Assembly (NCBI GenBank): GCA_026874595.1
Contig: CM049311.1
Coordinates: 34,949,176 to 35,013,175, forward strand
Reading direction: 5' to 3'
DNA length: 64,000 nt
Source: Sipunculus nudus
Lineage: Eukaryota > Annelida > Sipuncula > Golfingiida > Sipunculidae
Position 1 is the stretch's first letter, and each line of letters starts with the position of its first letter. Position numbers and translations under genes: made by a program. The notes beneath the pieces were generated by a model. The model made no database searches. It saw only the letters and a list, made by a program, of their open reading frames with translations, and was not told where the DNA came from. This document shows, one piece after another, positions 38,269 to 48,538 of the stretch.

Positions 38269-39542
38269 TGTCTGTTTTATTGTGCGCAGGGGTGTACCAT
38301 GTGTTGTTGACTTTTGGTTCGTGTGGCACACGTGGCTCGTTGCTGTAGTAACCTCGCCTAGCCAGGTGCGGCCCACGTGTAAACTCTACGTGGAGCGCTC
38401 GGTTTAATCCGTGCTGGGTGAACCCTGGCGTGTAAAGACACTGCGCTCATCTGGAATATTTGGGCTGGTCGCGCTGTATGAGCGCGTGTCTTGTAATGTT
38501 CTTTAAGCTTGTGTTTTATGTATTGCTTGGTTCTTTAGATTGTTCGTGAAATAGAATTTTCGGATAAAAAGTTATAATTAGGGGGCTGAGTTTAGAGCCG
38601 AGAGAGAGAGGAGGGAGAAATATTCCAGCGGACACAGAAGAGTGTAAGTCAATTTTGGACCTATCCCATAAATGCAGTACTGCCAGAGATTCAACGAATT
38701 CTTCAGATTTAGCGCGGTCTGTCTCCAGTTTGCTTTCGGGAATATTACAAGTGTTACAGGTGCTCTTTTTATTGTGTGACATGGGCGTAACTCGTATTGT
38801 GACACCCTCGCCGGGCCGTTTGTTACATTCTATGTTTAATCCGTACTGGTTGAACTCTTGTTGTCATGCTAGCTTGGGGCAAGATCACGTGTACACCATG
38901 GTGTGTAGAAAAAGCGATGTTCTTCTAGATGGTTCCTGTGACGCGTGCTTACCGTGTGTAGTGTATTATTCTTCGAATGTACGAGAAGTGGAAAATTATC
39001 GGCTTGGGGTGAAGAGTTTATAAAGGGACTGTGTTTTAGAGCCGGGGGGAGAGAGCAGAGAAGTTATCTAACGGACGCAGAAGCATGTGTCAGTTTCTGG
39101 GACCTTATCCGACGTGTGCGAAAGTTATAGATTTTTTTTCAGAGTTTCTCCTGGTTTTTGTGCATTTGGACTTCAGTTTACTTTCTGGATTGTTACAAGA
39201 GCTTTACACTGGACTGGCATTCTCCGAGAGTATACATTTAAAGAAATTATCGTTGTGACGGTGTTGCTATCCAGGTACTGTGCACATTAATTTTCTTTGT
39301 GATTGTATTGATTCGTTGTTATACCGCTGTTTTACTGTATAATTGTATTGTTTTAGTGTATTGTAATGTTAGGGTTGTTTTAAGAATAAATTATAGTTAT
39401 TTGTTAACAAAAAAACACTGACTTCTTTATTCATTCCCCTAGACATTTCACGCTGTGTTACAGAATCTGATTTTTTTTATCTCCGCTACAGAATTTGTGT
39501 TCATTACGCATACGTGATCTGTTTATATTAGGTTCCGTAACA
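38269..39542 (+). repeat. Gypsy LTR, full-length-like copy
   Basis: It aligns along its length with the reverse complement of the solo LTR at 48539-49365, from the ttttattgtgcgc start through gctcggtttaatc, attccagcggacacagaaga and the 3' part to ggttccgtaaca. It is longer (1274 bp against 827) because of extra internal blocks, including a partial internal repetition around 38800-39110. An AATAAA at 39385-39390 is the likely LTR polyadenylation signal. Confidence 0.75.
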
Positions 39543-39591
39543 CAAGATATATTTACTTTTTACTATTTGAACTGTTAACATGGATTATTGG

Positions 39592-40459
39592 TTTTTATCT
39601 CAGCTGACTGTAAGTCCTCTGAGCTATAGTGATCACTTTTTGTCCGTCGTCCGTCTGTCCGTTAACCAGGCACAAATCGTAACTGCTGGACCTAGAATCT
39701 TGTAACTTGACATTCTGAGAGGTCCATGAAAAATCCCCTTGGAAACCAGAAACTAGGTCTCTGTTACCCATATCCTTTAAGCTATGGGGCACCAAAGAAC
39801 CCCCAGAATAGTAAATAATTCATACAAAAACTTCAGTATCTCATTAACAACATCACTGATCGTCATGATTTTTGGCATACATATTGATCATGAGGTGTTC
39901 CATCAGTTTCTGCAGACTGGGTGCACCACCTCTATTTTTTTCAAATTTTTACGTTTTTTTTCTCTATTTTTGAGACCTTTAAAGATGTGGTTATCTGTTA
40001 ACGTGGCACAAATTGTAACAACTGTACCTAGAATCTTCATTCTTATCATGCAAGGAGGCCCATGAAAAGTGTCTGTGGAAACCTGAAATTAGGTCTCTGT
40101 TACCCATATCCTTTAAGCTATAAGACTCCGAAGTATCCCTCAGAATAATGGAAATTTGATACAAAAGCTTAAGTATCTGAACAACTAATGCAGAGATCAC
40201 CATGATTCTTTGCATGGATATTGACCATTAAGTGTTTTTATTAGTTTTTGCAGACTGGTGGAGCCACCTGTATTTTAATAAGTTTACACATTTTTTTCTC
40301 CATTTTTGAGATATATAAGTACAGACACAATCTTGGCCTGTTGGTTAGTCTGTTTGATGCTTCAGTTGAATGGGTATATACTACCATTCAGATGATAAAA
40401 TTTCCTTTTGCAAATCTCTTCCCAGTCAGCTTAGCGTCATGACCCATTGGTCACTTGTT
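39592..40459 (-). mobile_element. Inverted copy of the ~340-bp tandem-unit element, inside gypsy LTR DNA
   Basis: Read on the - strand, it starts aacaagtgaccaatgggtca (40459) and ends with ctatagctcagaggacttac and cagtcagctgag (39592-39620). Two tandem units are visible, about 328 bases apart at the ggaaacc-gaaattaggtctctg words. It interrupts the LTR so that only the 3' part of the second LTR copy remains. Confidence 0.75.
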
Positions 40460-40759
40460 AAAAGGACTTGTTGTCGCTGTGACAGTGGTGGTATGCAGGT
40501 ACTGTACACTTAATTTATTATACTGTGTAACTGTGTTGATTTGCGGTTGTACTGTTGTTATACTGTGTTATTCTTATGATTTAGTGTATTGTAATGTTAG
40601 GATTGTTTTAAGAATAAATTAAAATTATTTGTTAACAAAAAACCACTGACTTCTTTATTCATTCCCCTAGACGTTTCACGCTGCTTAGTATAGAATCTGA
40701 TTTTTTTATGCTCGTCACGACTACATGATCTGTTGATAATAGGTTCCGTAACATAAAAT

Positions 40760-40777
40760 TGTGGGCTTGTCCGCTGG
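40760..40777 (+). promoter_or_regulatory. Candidate primer-binding site of the gypsy relic
   Basis: Six bases after the LTR end, tgtgggcttgtccg matches the complement of the tRNA-Pro 3' end, as used by several retroelements, at 12 of 14 positions. The remaining four bases fit poorly. Confidence 0.45.
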
Positions 40778-40919
40778 GCTTAATGGTTTTGACAATTTAT
40801 AAGGCCTTGATCTAGACACATTGTTTACAATACATTGTTTACAAGATTACATATTGTTTACAATACATTGTTGTCAAGTTTTATCTCAGTAGTTTTTGTG
40901 ATTGTTTTAACATCTTAAT

Positions 40920-41730
40920 ATGGGAGATTTCAAATCTGAGACATTTGTTGAGGATCCCGACCCTGATCAACTTGAACAGTTGACAAAGGAACAGTTGTTG
41001 CGTTAGGGACAACAATTAGGGCTAGGTGTGAAAAAAACTTTGAGAAAGCCTGTTATCATTGCTAAAATCATGCAGGATCTAGTTAGAAAAGGTTTAATTG
41101 AAGAGAGTGAAGTGGAAACATAAAAAATGACAGCCTTGCTATGCAGAATTAAAAAAGTTAGAAATGCAACATGAGCTAGCAATAAAACAGTTAGAATTAG
41201 AAAAACAAAAAGAAAAAGAAATTGAGTTAAAACGACTGAAGTTAGAAAGACTTCAATTAGAACACAGTCTGCATGCTGCCCCAACTCACAGCTTTGATGT
41301 TGCTAAACACATTTGACTTGTCCCACCTTTTCAAGAAAAAGAAATTGATAAATATTTCTTACACTTTGAGAAGGTAGCTGAAAATTTAAAATGGCCTAAG
41401 GAAAAATTGGACTATGCTATTACAAAGTGTATTGACGGGCAAGACCAGAGAAATTTATACAGAGCTTTCAGTGTAAGCTGCTGCTGACTATGACCAGGTT
41501 AACGGTTAATCCTAAAAGGTTATGAGTTAGTTCCGGAGGCTTACCGCCAGAAATTCAGAAATTGGGATAAGCACAAAGAACAGACCTATGTCTAATTTGC
41601 TAGGACAAAAGAGCAGTTGTTTGATCGCTGGTGTAGTTCTGCATTAACTCACTTCAGTTCCTCTTCACAGAATTTAAAGTCAGATTTGATTTCTGGGAAT
41701 ATTACTGTGAGCATAAGAACTACTTAAACC
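40920..41730 (+). pseudogene. gag remnant of the gypsy relic (SCAN-type)
   Basis: The reading frame starts MGDFKSETFVEDPD and hits a TAG after 28 codons at 41004. It goes on in shifted frames through a Glu/Lys/Leu-rich coiled coil (about 41150-41280), then a capsid-like block with LVPPFQEKEIDKYF and HFEKVAENLKWPK, and a block near 41520-41640 with ELVPEAYRQKFRNW that corresponds to the SCAN-related gag C-terminus. At least four stops and several frameshifts break it. Confidence 0.75.
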
Positions 41731-41888
41731 TTGTTCATTTGGAACTAGGCAATGATGTTGCAGGTGACAAAGTACGGCCTGTACCAATAGTGACAGAAAA
41801 GCCGTCACTTGATCAGGACACTGTTCCTGAGAGTCAGGAAAATCCTGGTTTGAATCCTTCATGTACTGTAACTAGATCTATGGCCTAG
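41731..41888 (+). pseudogene. Protease C-terminal remnant and linker
   Basis: The block LVHLELGNDVAGDKV resembles the end of a retropepsin domain (leucine-rich strand then GND). It is followed by a VTEKP linker and ends at a VTRSMA-stop. The catalytic Asp-Ser/Thr-Gly part is missing. Directly after it comes integrase sequence, not reverse transcriptase. Confidence 0.5.
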
Positions 41889-41895
41889 AAAAACA

Positions 41896-42770
41896 CATGA
41901 GGATATTAGTCCAGATAATAACCCTCTGGGAGTCACTAGTGACTCGTCTAACGACTCGCCCGTACAGAAAGCAGCATTTTCAAGGTCAGAACTTATCGCA
42001 GAACAGCATAAGGACAATGATATTTCATGTTTGTTTCCCAGGGCAGTTTCTAAAGATGAACTTTCACAGAACCCAGTTTTTTTCTATTTTAAAAATGGAG
42101 TGCTTATGCGTAAATGGCGACCACCTGATTTATGCGCTGATGATGAGTAGGCCATCAAACATCAAATAGTAATTCCCAAAAGTTATCGCAATGAAATTCT
42201 AAGCATGGCACATGAGGCTCCTTTGTCTGGCCATTTAGGTATAAATAAAACTTATCAGAAAGTTAGCACACATTTCTATTGGCCTAACCTCAGGAGAGAT
42301 GTTGTACAATATTGTAAATCATGCCATAAATGCCAGCAAGTTATGCTTTGCTAGGTATAAAATAGTACAGCTCTTCGCCATACCATCCTTAGAGTCAGGG
42401 TGCCCTCGAGCGTTTTCACCAGGCATTAGAAAATATGATTAGGACTTATTGTTATGACATACAGAAAGACTGGGATGAAGGAATCCACCTATTGCTGTTT
42501 GCTATCAGAGAATCCTTTCAGAGTCCATGGGTTTCAGTCCCTTTGAACTTGTTTTCGGACACTCAGTTCGCGGTCCATTAAAAGTGCTTAAAGAAAAACT
42601 CTTGTGTGAAAATCTTGATTCTTTTAGTTTGTTGCAGTATGTCTCAGACTTTCATACTAAACTACACAATGCTTGTGATACTGCAAAGTCAAATCTTAAA
42701 TCTGCACAAAGTAAAATGAAAACAAAGTATGACAAATTTTATGCTTGTCACGACTACGTGATCTGTTGAT
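41896..42770 (+). pseudogene. Integrase remnant of the gypsy relic
   Basis: From 41896 a frame reads an N-terminal region (ELIAEQHKDNDISCLF, FKNGVLMRKWRPPD) with one TAG at about 42148. The zinc-binding HHCC domain follows: His in MAHEAPLSGHLG and YCKSCHKCQQ near 42300-42335. A stop and a deletion remove the Asp-Asp-Glu core up to an ERFHQALENMI block. The C-terminal part, GFSPFELVFGHSVRGPL, is open at 42527-42769. The frame then fuses to LTR sequence. Confidence 0.8.
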
Positions 42771-42786
42771 TTTAGGTTCCGTAACA
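42742..42786 (+). repeat. 3' end of a gypsy LTR, fused to integrase
   Basis: About 45 bases, from gcttgtcacgactacgtgat to ggttccgtaaca, match the 3' end of the other LTR copies. The join to integrase coding DNA shows a deletion that removed the rest of the LTR and everything between. Confidence 0.8.
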
Positions 42787-42812
42787 CATTGGATTGCCTA
42801 GATTTCATCGTT

Positions 42813-43835
42813 ATCCCCCGCTCCGCTGCAGCGGGGGATGTAGTGATCAACTCCGTCCATTCGTTCATTTTTTATTTTTTAATGATTTTTTTATACATTT
42901 TTTTTTACATTTGATATGTGACTTTATTTCTCAAAGTTTTACTGGAATCAACTTCTAATTAGAGTAGCAGGTGCATCCAAAGGGTCTCCGAAGTTAATTA
43001 GGTTTAGGTCATATTTGAATGATTTTTAAATTTTTATACGCCTGTCTAGGACGGGACGTATTATGGTATACCCAAAGTCCCTCCGTCCGTTCATCTGTCC
43101 GTCCGTTAACTTTAAGTGTCGCCGCGATAACTTACCAGGACTTTGACGGATTTCACGAAACTCGCTATTTCTACTTAACAATAGATTTTCTTGCCCGAGT
43201 TTGATTATAGGCAAACTCCTCGTATATTTAATGAGTTCACAAGGCTACTTTGTGGTGTTGCCGCGATAACTTACGAGGAATACGATTGGTTTTGATGAAA
43301 CTCAGCAGAACTTGTTATCAGTTTAATATCTCGCTAATTTTGATTTCAAGCAAAATCCACGCATATTTAACAGGGTCAGAGGTCAACTTAACTTTGGTGG
43401 CACCATGGTGACTTACCAAAATTTTAATGGATTTTCATGACACTCAATAAACATATTGACCTATAGAGTTTCCCACGTGAATTTCATTCTCGTCAAAATT
43501 CATCCATATTTAATGAGGTCAGAAGTCGCCAGATACACAACAGGCGTATTATGCACGTTTGCGGTGCTTTTGCTATAAATTGATTTAAACAAAATTCTTA
43601 TTTTCATATGCATCACTATTTTTCAAAAGGTTTCACCGGGATCTACTTCTAATTATAATAGTTGGTGCACCCTATAAGTCAATTTCCGTATTGGCAGCAG
43701 ATAAGGTTCTCTTATTAAGCCTGAACAAAGTGTTTTCGGTCAGTTCTGTGATTTTGAGGTTAGGTGTGTTTGATGGTATGTATACAAATTTCTCACATTC
43801 CTGTCTGGCGGGGGATACAGTCCTCTGGACATTTT
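42813..43835. repeat. Repeat with 10-bp GC-rich hairpin, interrupted by another element
   Basis: A perfect stem ATCCCCCGCT/AGCGGGGGAT with a 7-base loop lies at 42813-42839. The blocks 42905-43000 and 43600-43690 are homologous to each other (shared ctacttctaatta, ag-agg/ttggtgca), so the host repeat has units of about 180 bases once the 514-bp insertion at 43036-43549 is removed. A second cggggga block is at 43808-43816. Confidence 0.55.
43036..43549. mobile_element. 514-bp element with 10-bp terminal inverted repeats and three tandem units
   Basis: ATACGCCTGT at 43036-43045 and ACAGGCGTAT at 43540-43549 are perfect inverses. Inside are three units of about 145 bases, each with a cgataactta(c) block, a cgaaactc/tgaaactc/tgacactc block and a catatttaa-ag-gtca block. 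A CCGTCCGTT-rich leader precedes them. No coding capacity. Nested in the repeat at 42813-43835. Confidence 0.65.
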
Positions 43836-44516
43836 CTAGTTTCAAATATGTATTTTTTTTTTTATAAATGAAACTATTCCAGTGGACTGATGATACATTA
43901 TGATGTATGTAATATCGGGATGTACCAGCAAAGATGGCAAGAGATTTTTTAGCAGTCTTTGATACAGAAGGCTACTCGATTCTATTCTCAATACAAATAT
44001 GGAATGACAAAGGGCAAACGCTAGACTAGTTTGATAGGGGTGTGTTGCAATAAGGTGAGCTTATGTAAAGAATGTCACTAAAGTCCAGGGACATCTGTGT
44101 GTTACAATGATAAGCATTATGACGTCACGATAGTACTTAAGCCTGCTACAGGGCGTAAGGCCAGTTAACCGGAAATGTATTTGTCAAGAGGCACGTGTTC
44201 GTACAAACAATCTTTGGACTGATATTATATATAACACAAAAAGGGAAAATCAGCCGCATTGATGTCCAAGATACAGGGTGGAAAAATGTATGAAAAATTA
44301 GACTGGTACCGTTTACGTATTGGTGAGAACAGGAGCGTCCTCTGTTTGTTTGTCCGAGCCGTTCGAATCTGTTTTTTTGTATGCAAACGGGAATTTTGAT
44401 TAGCCCTAACATTACAACAGAATGGAACACAACATTTTTCCAGGTCATATATTTTGGTTCTGTAGGGGACTTGATAGCATAACGGGGTTGAACTTTCTGA
44501 TGAATTCATGTAACGG

Positions 44517-44675
44517 GGTGACATAAAAGCGGACCGAACTGTTTTGCTAGTGAAGCTTGTTTTGCTAGCGAAGCGGTTGGTACACCTGACTTGTGTGCAA
44601 CCCATGTCGTCCCAACCGCTTCGCTAGAAAAGCAAGCTTCACAAGCGAGACAGTTCGGTACGCTTTTATGTCACC
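44517..44675. repeat. Long hairpin: 64-bp arms, 31-bp loop
   Basis: The arm 44517-44580 (ggtgacataaaagcggaccg to gcgaagcggttgg) is the near-perfect inverse of 44612-44675. Each arm also contains short direct repeats of ttttgctag-gaagc. It is probably a foldback or MITE-like insertion: gtaacg and acgtaac flank the arms. In RNA it would form a stable stem. Confidence 0.8.
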
Positions 44676-44703
44676 ACGTAACATTCCATTTAATAGTTTT
44701 GCT

Positions 44704-44796
44704 CTGTTAACGGACGGGCGGACAGATATATGGATATGCATAAGATAAAAAACGACCGTTATAGCTCAGATGATATTCTGTCAGCTGAGCTAAATA
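44704..44796 (+). mobile_element. 3'-end fragment of the tandem-unit element
   Basis: It matches the right end of the element at 15251-16888: gttaacggacgg, cggaca, gttatagctcagatga, and gtcagctgagcta. Here the terminal hairpin is intact: TAGCTCAG and CTGAGCTA form an 8-bp stem. Confidence 0.65.
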
Positions 44797-45398
44797 TATA
44801 TGCTTATGTATAAGTAAACCGCTAGTGGAGACATAAAACCATGAGTACCATGTGCTTTCATATATAGTGACATAATCGCCCGTCATTATTTTTGTAAAAC
44901 CCCATTATCTCTATTGGAGTAATAGGCACATCAAATATTAACTGTCCAAGGACTTACAGATAATAAATATGCATATAATGTTTCCTGTTTGTTTAATTAT
45001 GAAATTAAAAATGTCGAGACAGAACACGAGCGATATACGAGAGTGCAGAGGGAATAAAGATTTGGCTTCATTTCATGAAATAGGACATAAAAATATACAC
45101 AAATAGTCATTTCACCTTACCTTGAACAATTCCTTTAAGAACACGAGGCAAATGAACATGTAAACAATATTTCCAAGGTCCAGGTCCTCATTTTCGAAAA
45201 GAATATTAAAAAAAAGCAGCGGCGAATTAATCCGTAAAACAGCTCACTTTTTGAGTATGGCCTAATCGAGTTTTTTAAAGAGTATTTAGGGAACTTACAA
45301 TATTAATTAACAAAGGGTTTTTGTTTGTTTTTGTAGCGGAAACCGCCTTTATATTTTATGCTCTCTTATTTAATCCTTAATCTAATTTTGTATACTTG

Positions 45399-45735
45399 CA
45401 GAGTCCCAATTTGTTTTGGGACTTAGTGACAGGGCGGTAGCACTCGCTTCCTTTCATATTATTTTTGTATCCTGGAGTCACCCAGGCCAAGGTCTACCAT
45501 GTCTATCGTACCTGCGGGTCCTGGATGTGTAATTGTCCCTAATGCTGGGTCATAACACCGAAGAACCCCCAAAGACGCACTCGTTTGTGAGAGAAACACG
45601 GCTGTGGGGCTCAACGTTCCCATTAAGTCTGCAGAGCGTTCACCCTGGGTGGGGGCCGACCGTGAAAATCTCACCGCCTCGGCTGAGATTTGAACTCACG
45701 ACCTCCCGGCTTTGAGTCCTGTGCTCTACCTCTGA
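45399..45735 (-). mobile_element. tRNA-derived SINE, copy 2, antisense next to exon 2
   Basis: It is the reverse complement of the SINE at 14888-15230. Box B reads gagttcaaatctc at about 45684-45696 and box A is cut at agaggtagagc (about 45725-45735). The 3' end reaches ctgcaag at 45395-45400. It ends 33 bases before the exon 2 acceptor. The open frames across it (45459-45674 - and 45533-45715 +) are SINE-derived. Confidence 0.85.
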
Positions 45736-45768
45736 AGGTTAACATGTGCGTATGTTTTTTTTTTGTAG

Positions 45769-46102
45769 TTTGGTTGTGCAGCGCGAGTCACGGCATCTCC
45801 CTTCTGATCCGTCCTATCGTCACCAGTGCCTGCAGACGTCGTAGTCCCCGCTTGTTCGCCTTCATTGGGGCTTTGATCGTCTGCCTCGGATGTTTATTTA
45901 TGTCGTTTTCTACAGAGTTACACCAAATGTACATCTGTTACGTGATTGTAATGGGTACTGGCACTGGAGTTGTTCTAGCCACGGCAAATATTATGATTGA
46001 CAGGTATTTCCGCCGAAGGAGAGAATTAGTGGAAATGCTAGTAAATACAGGAAACGGTCTCGGCATGGCGACAATGGCCTACACCATCAAAGAGATTTTA
46101 CG
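45769..46102 (+). CDS. SLC16-like transporter, coding exon 2
   Basis: This exon encodes residues 140-250 plus two bases of Arg251, in phase 1 and out phase 2. It covers helices 2-5 and the second family signature: YFRRRRELVE starting at residue 219, then Gly235, Gly237 and a following Gly-rich stretch. The acceptor is a run of T ending gtag at 45761-45768. The reading frame is open for another 78 bases upstream, but that part is antisense SINE plus intron, so a longer exon is unlikely. The donor gtaata at 46103 is weaker than consensus but keeps the frame. Confidence 0.9.
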
Positions 46103-46593
46103 GTAATATTTTTATTCCGATAATTTCACGACATTTAATTTATGTGGCGAACGCTTAGCCCAAAACCAACTTATAACACAGAAAATCTACGGTAATTATT
46201 TTATAGAACAGTGTTGACGCTACTTACAATTGTTTAATGCAGGCTTTTTACGACAGGCGATTTTACCCTTTGAGCACAAAAATAAGATTTACTGGAGTCT
46301 AAAGGTTTATGATACATTATCGATTTTAGGGATAATCAGCAATTTTGATGACTTTATTTTTTTTTCTCATGCAGATTTATGATACAAGCATGAGAGCATA
46401 TAAAACTTCGGACCAGAAAGCCTTATTGATAGCGGAACTGAATCTTTGAAATATTCATAAACTATTCAGCAAACGCTAAGATGGGGAATCGGGTGTACAC
46501 TTTTCCAGGGTAATTATTCTTGAAATTTGACATAGGTCCTTAAAAATATTAACTTAGCTTTTATATAAAATTGTTCTTTTTTCTATTTTAAAG
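46103..46593 (+). other. Intron 2 (491 bp)
   Basis: A short AT-rich intron between gtaata and an acceptor ending ttttaaag. I see no repeat or conserved element in it. Confidence 0.8.
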
Positions 46594-46870
46594 GGTCTAC
46601 CACTGGATGCGTGGAATGCAGATCTTCGTGGGAATCATGGCGCCGCTGATAATTGGTAGCATCCTCTACCGGTCCGCTAGTGTGTATCGTCCCAGGAGAA
46701 AAGTTATGGTACACATGAAGACACAAATTTATCATTCTCTCAGGAGGCACACCCTAGAAGAGAAAGAATCATGTATTGACATCTTGCCCCTGCGCATGCG
46801 CTCTGTGCAGGCACTGATGGGTGTAGCAGGAATCGGCGCTTTTGGGCTTTACGTTCCAGGATATCTTTTA
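46594..46870 (+). CDS. SLC16-like transporter, coding exon 3
   Basis: This exon encodes the last base of Arg251 through Leu343. It contains helix 6, ending in YRSAS followed by the basic cytoplasmic stretch YRPRRK, the central loop to about residue 322, and helix 7. A similar helix-6 end followed by a basic run is familiar from invertebrate SLC16 proteins. The loop lacks the long acidic insertion seen in many vertebrate members. The donor gtgagt follows Leu343 in phase 0. Confidence 0.88.
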
Positions 46871-47858
46871 GTGAGTAGTGCATTGGTTCACTTTTAGCAG
46901 CATGTTTCATTCTAATATAACTGCAGTTCCAAACATTCGCAGAAAAAGTAAGCCATGATTATACTTGAGTTGACTGGTCATATGCTGTGCTGCGATGGTC
47001 TTGCGACTCTTAAAAAACACTGTATGACCGATCGTAGAAATATATATTGGTTGCAAATATATTAGAGAATGTCGCATCGCAGTGCGCCACGGTATTCAAA
47101 CAATTTACGATTATCTTTGTGTATCCACCAATTGTAGCACAGTTTTTGTGCAGCATCGAAATCTCATTGTGACCGAAATTCCTTTTGCGATAATCCCTGA
47201 CCACGAGTGGTCACAGTGATCTGCGACATTAAACGAGTTTTCCTGACCTCCCGCGTGTACGGGTCGTAACTTTTCGTATACTGCCGTATCCTCCTGTGTG
47301 ACTGGGCCTCTTTACACTAAACCTACAAGTTTTCGTCGCATACGAGTTAAGCATGGCTTCAATAGAAAGGGCCCGTGTAGGTTTTGGAGTGGTGGTTTTG
47401 AAATTGGCGTGAAAACCTTTGTACGAATCTTGTTGTAAAATAGGCCATGATAGTCGAAATCGTATGATGTCCCTAGGAGTCCTAGGTTAGGACAGCTGTA
47501 AGAATAGGATTGTTGTCACAGAATTAACCAACGATAGTCACAGGAAGGACGTACGATGGGGGATCAGTCGTAGAAGTGGCGTAGGTTTGACTTTGGACAC
47601 AGTAGAACTATCGTGGGAAGATCCAAATAAATATTCTGAAGGCCATTCTGTTCGTACGAGAACGGAAAATGTTGAACATGTTCAAAACTCCACGAAAATA
47701 GTCTACGCTAACATTTTCCATCGAAGAAATAAAAAAAAAACCGTGAATGTAGTGCAAACCCGTAAATATCCTAAGAATTGTTTTAGTACTGTTGCCATTA
47801 TAATCGTAGCTCTACCGTATACATGTATACTTCACATAACCATTCATTGTTATTTTAG
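46871..47858 (+). other. Intron 3 (988 bp)
   Basis: The intron runs from gtgagt to an acceptor ending ttattttag. Around 46990-47580 it is rich in short CGTA- and TCGCA-containing words in both orientations, which suggests an old non-autonomous inverted-repeat element. I could not define its ends. Confidence 0.7.
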
Positions 47859-48231
47859 GTGCAAAAGCTGTCTGCCGACTATGATCAGGCTGTGTTGCTC
47901 TTGGTGAAGCTCGGGGCTGGGTTTACGGCAGGGACTCTGTTCTACGGTGCTTTAGTAATGAAGAACTCTGTCAGATGCTTTGTCGCAAGGCAGCACCTGT
48001 GCCAGATCTGCTTATTTGGTGCAGGGGTGTCGTCTTCTCTCTGTTCTCTACCGGATGGTTACAGGGGGCACGACATTTTTTCTGTGATTTATGGTATTAT
48101 GTTTGGAGGATACCATTACGTGTTGAAGTTATACGTGTACGAAACAGTCACGGCAAAACTCATGGAGCGATGTGATGCTTACGTCACCGCAGCTCAAACA
48201 ATCGGCGTCGTCATCGGAACACCTATAGCAG
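47859..48231 (+). CDS. SLC16-like transporter, coding exon 4
   Basis: This exon starts in phase 0 with a Val codon and encodes residues 344-467 plus one base of Val468. It holds helices 8-11. Helix 8 carries a conserved-looking LVKLGAGFTAG segment, and helix 10 is Gly/Tyr-rich (YGIMFGGYHY). The donor is gtacgg at 48232. It is a non-canonical but acceptable GT site, and its phase 1 exactly matches the next exon. Confidence 0.88.
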
Positions 48232-48538
48232 GTACGGATACTGTGAATACATTATAGCATATATATTTGTCTTTTGTCATTGTATGAAAACACATTATCA
48301 CTCAAATAATAAAGATGGCAACACAATACTAAACAGATTCAACTACTTTCTAGATTTTAATGAGAATTGATTACATTCAGACTTGTTCAAGAGTTATAAC
48401 GGTACCCGCGTAAAGAACCTTTTAATTGATAGCAGTGTTGGGTTGAAATGGTTCTCAGTGCACTTAAAGGTAAATGCAAGACATTCCAGATACATAAAAA
48501 GCATTTAAATGCATGAAACTTAGAAATACATTTTCTAT

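Larger units (their letters stand above)
38269..42786 (+). mobile_element. Decayed, nested Ty3/gypsy retrotransposon relic
   Basis: Parts in order: an LTR (38269-39542), 50 bases of unknown DNA, an inserted inverted tandem-unit element (39592-40459), the 3' part of a second LTR (about 40460-40753), a primer-binding-like site, gag, a protease tail, integrase remnants, and the last ~45 bases of a third LTR ending at 42786. Each LTR ends ttccgtaaca. Reverse transcriptase and RNase H are absent. Many stops and frameshifts show it cannot be active. It lies in the sense direction within intron 1. Confidence 0.85.
12347..45768 (+). other. Intron 1 of the SLC16-like gene (33.4 kb)
   Basis: This intron runs from donor gtaagt to a T-rich acceptor ending gtag. 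It contains nearly all of the mobile-element content listed separately. I looked for exons belonging to the transporter inside it and found none. None is needed, because exon 1 joins exon 2 in phase and helices 1 and 2 are adjacent in the family. Confidence 0.85.

Noticed and set aside
45690-45768. Upstream extension of exon 2 to an ATG at 45690
   Set aside because: The extension is antisense SINE and intron. The acceptor at 45767-45768 gives an exact phase match with exon 1.
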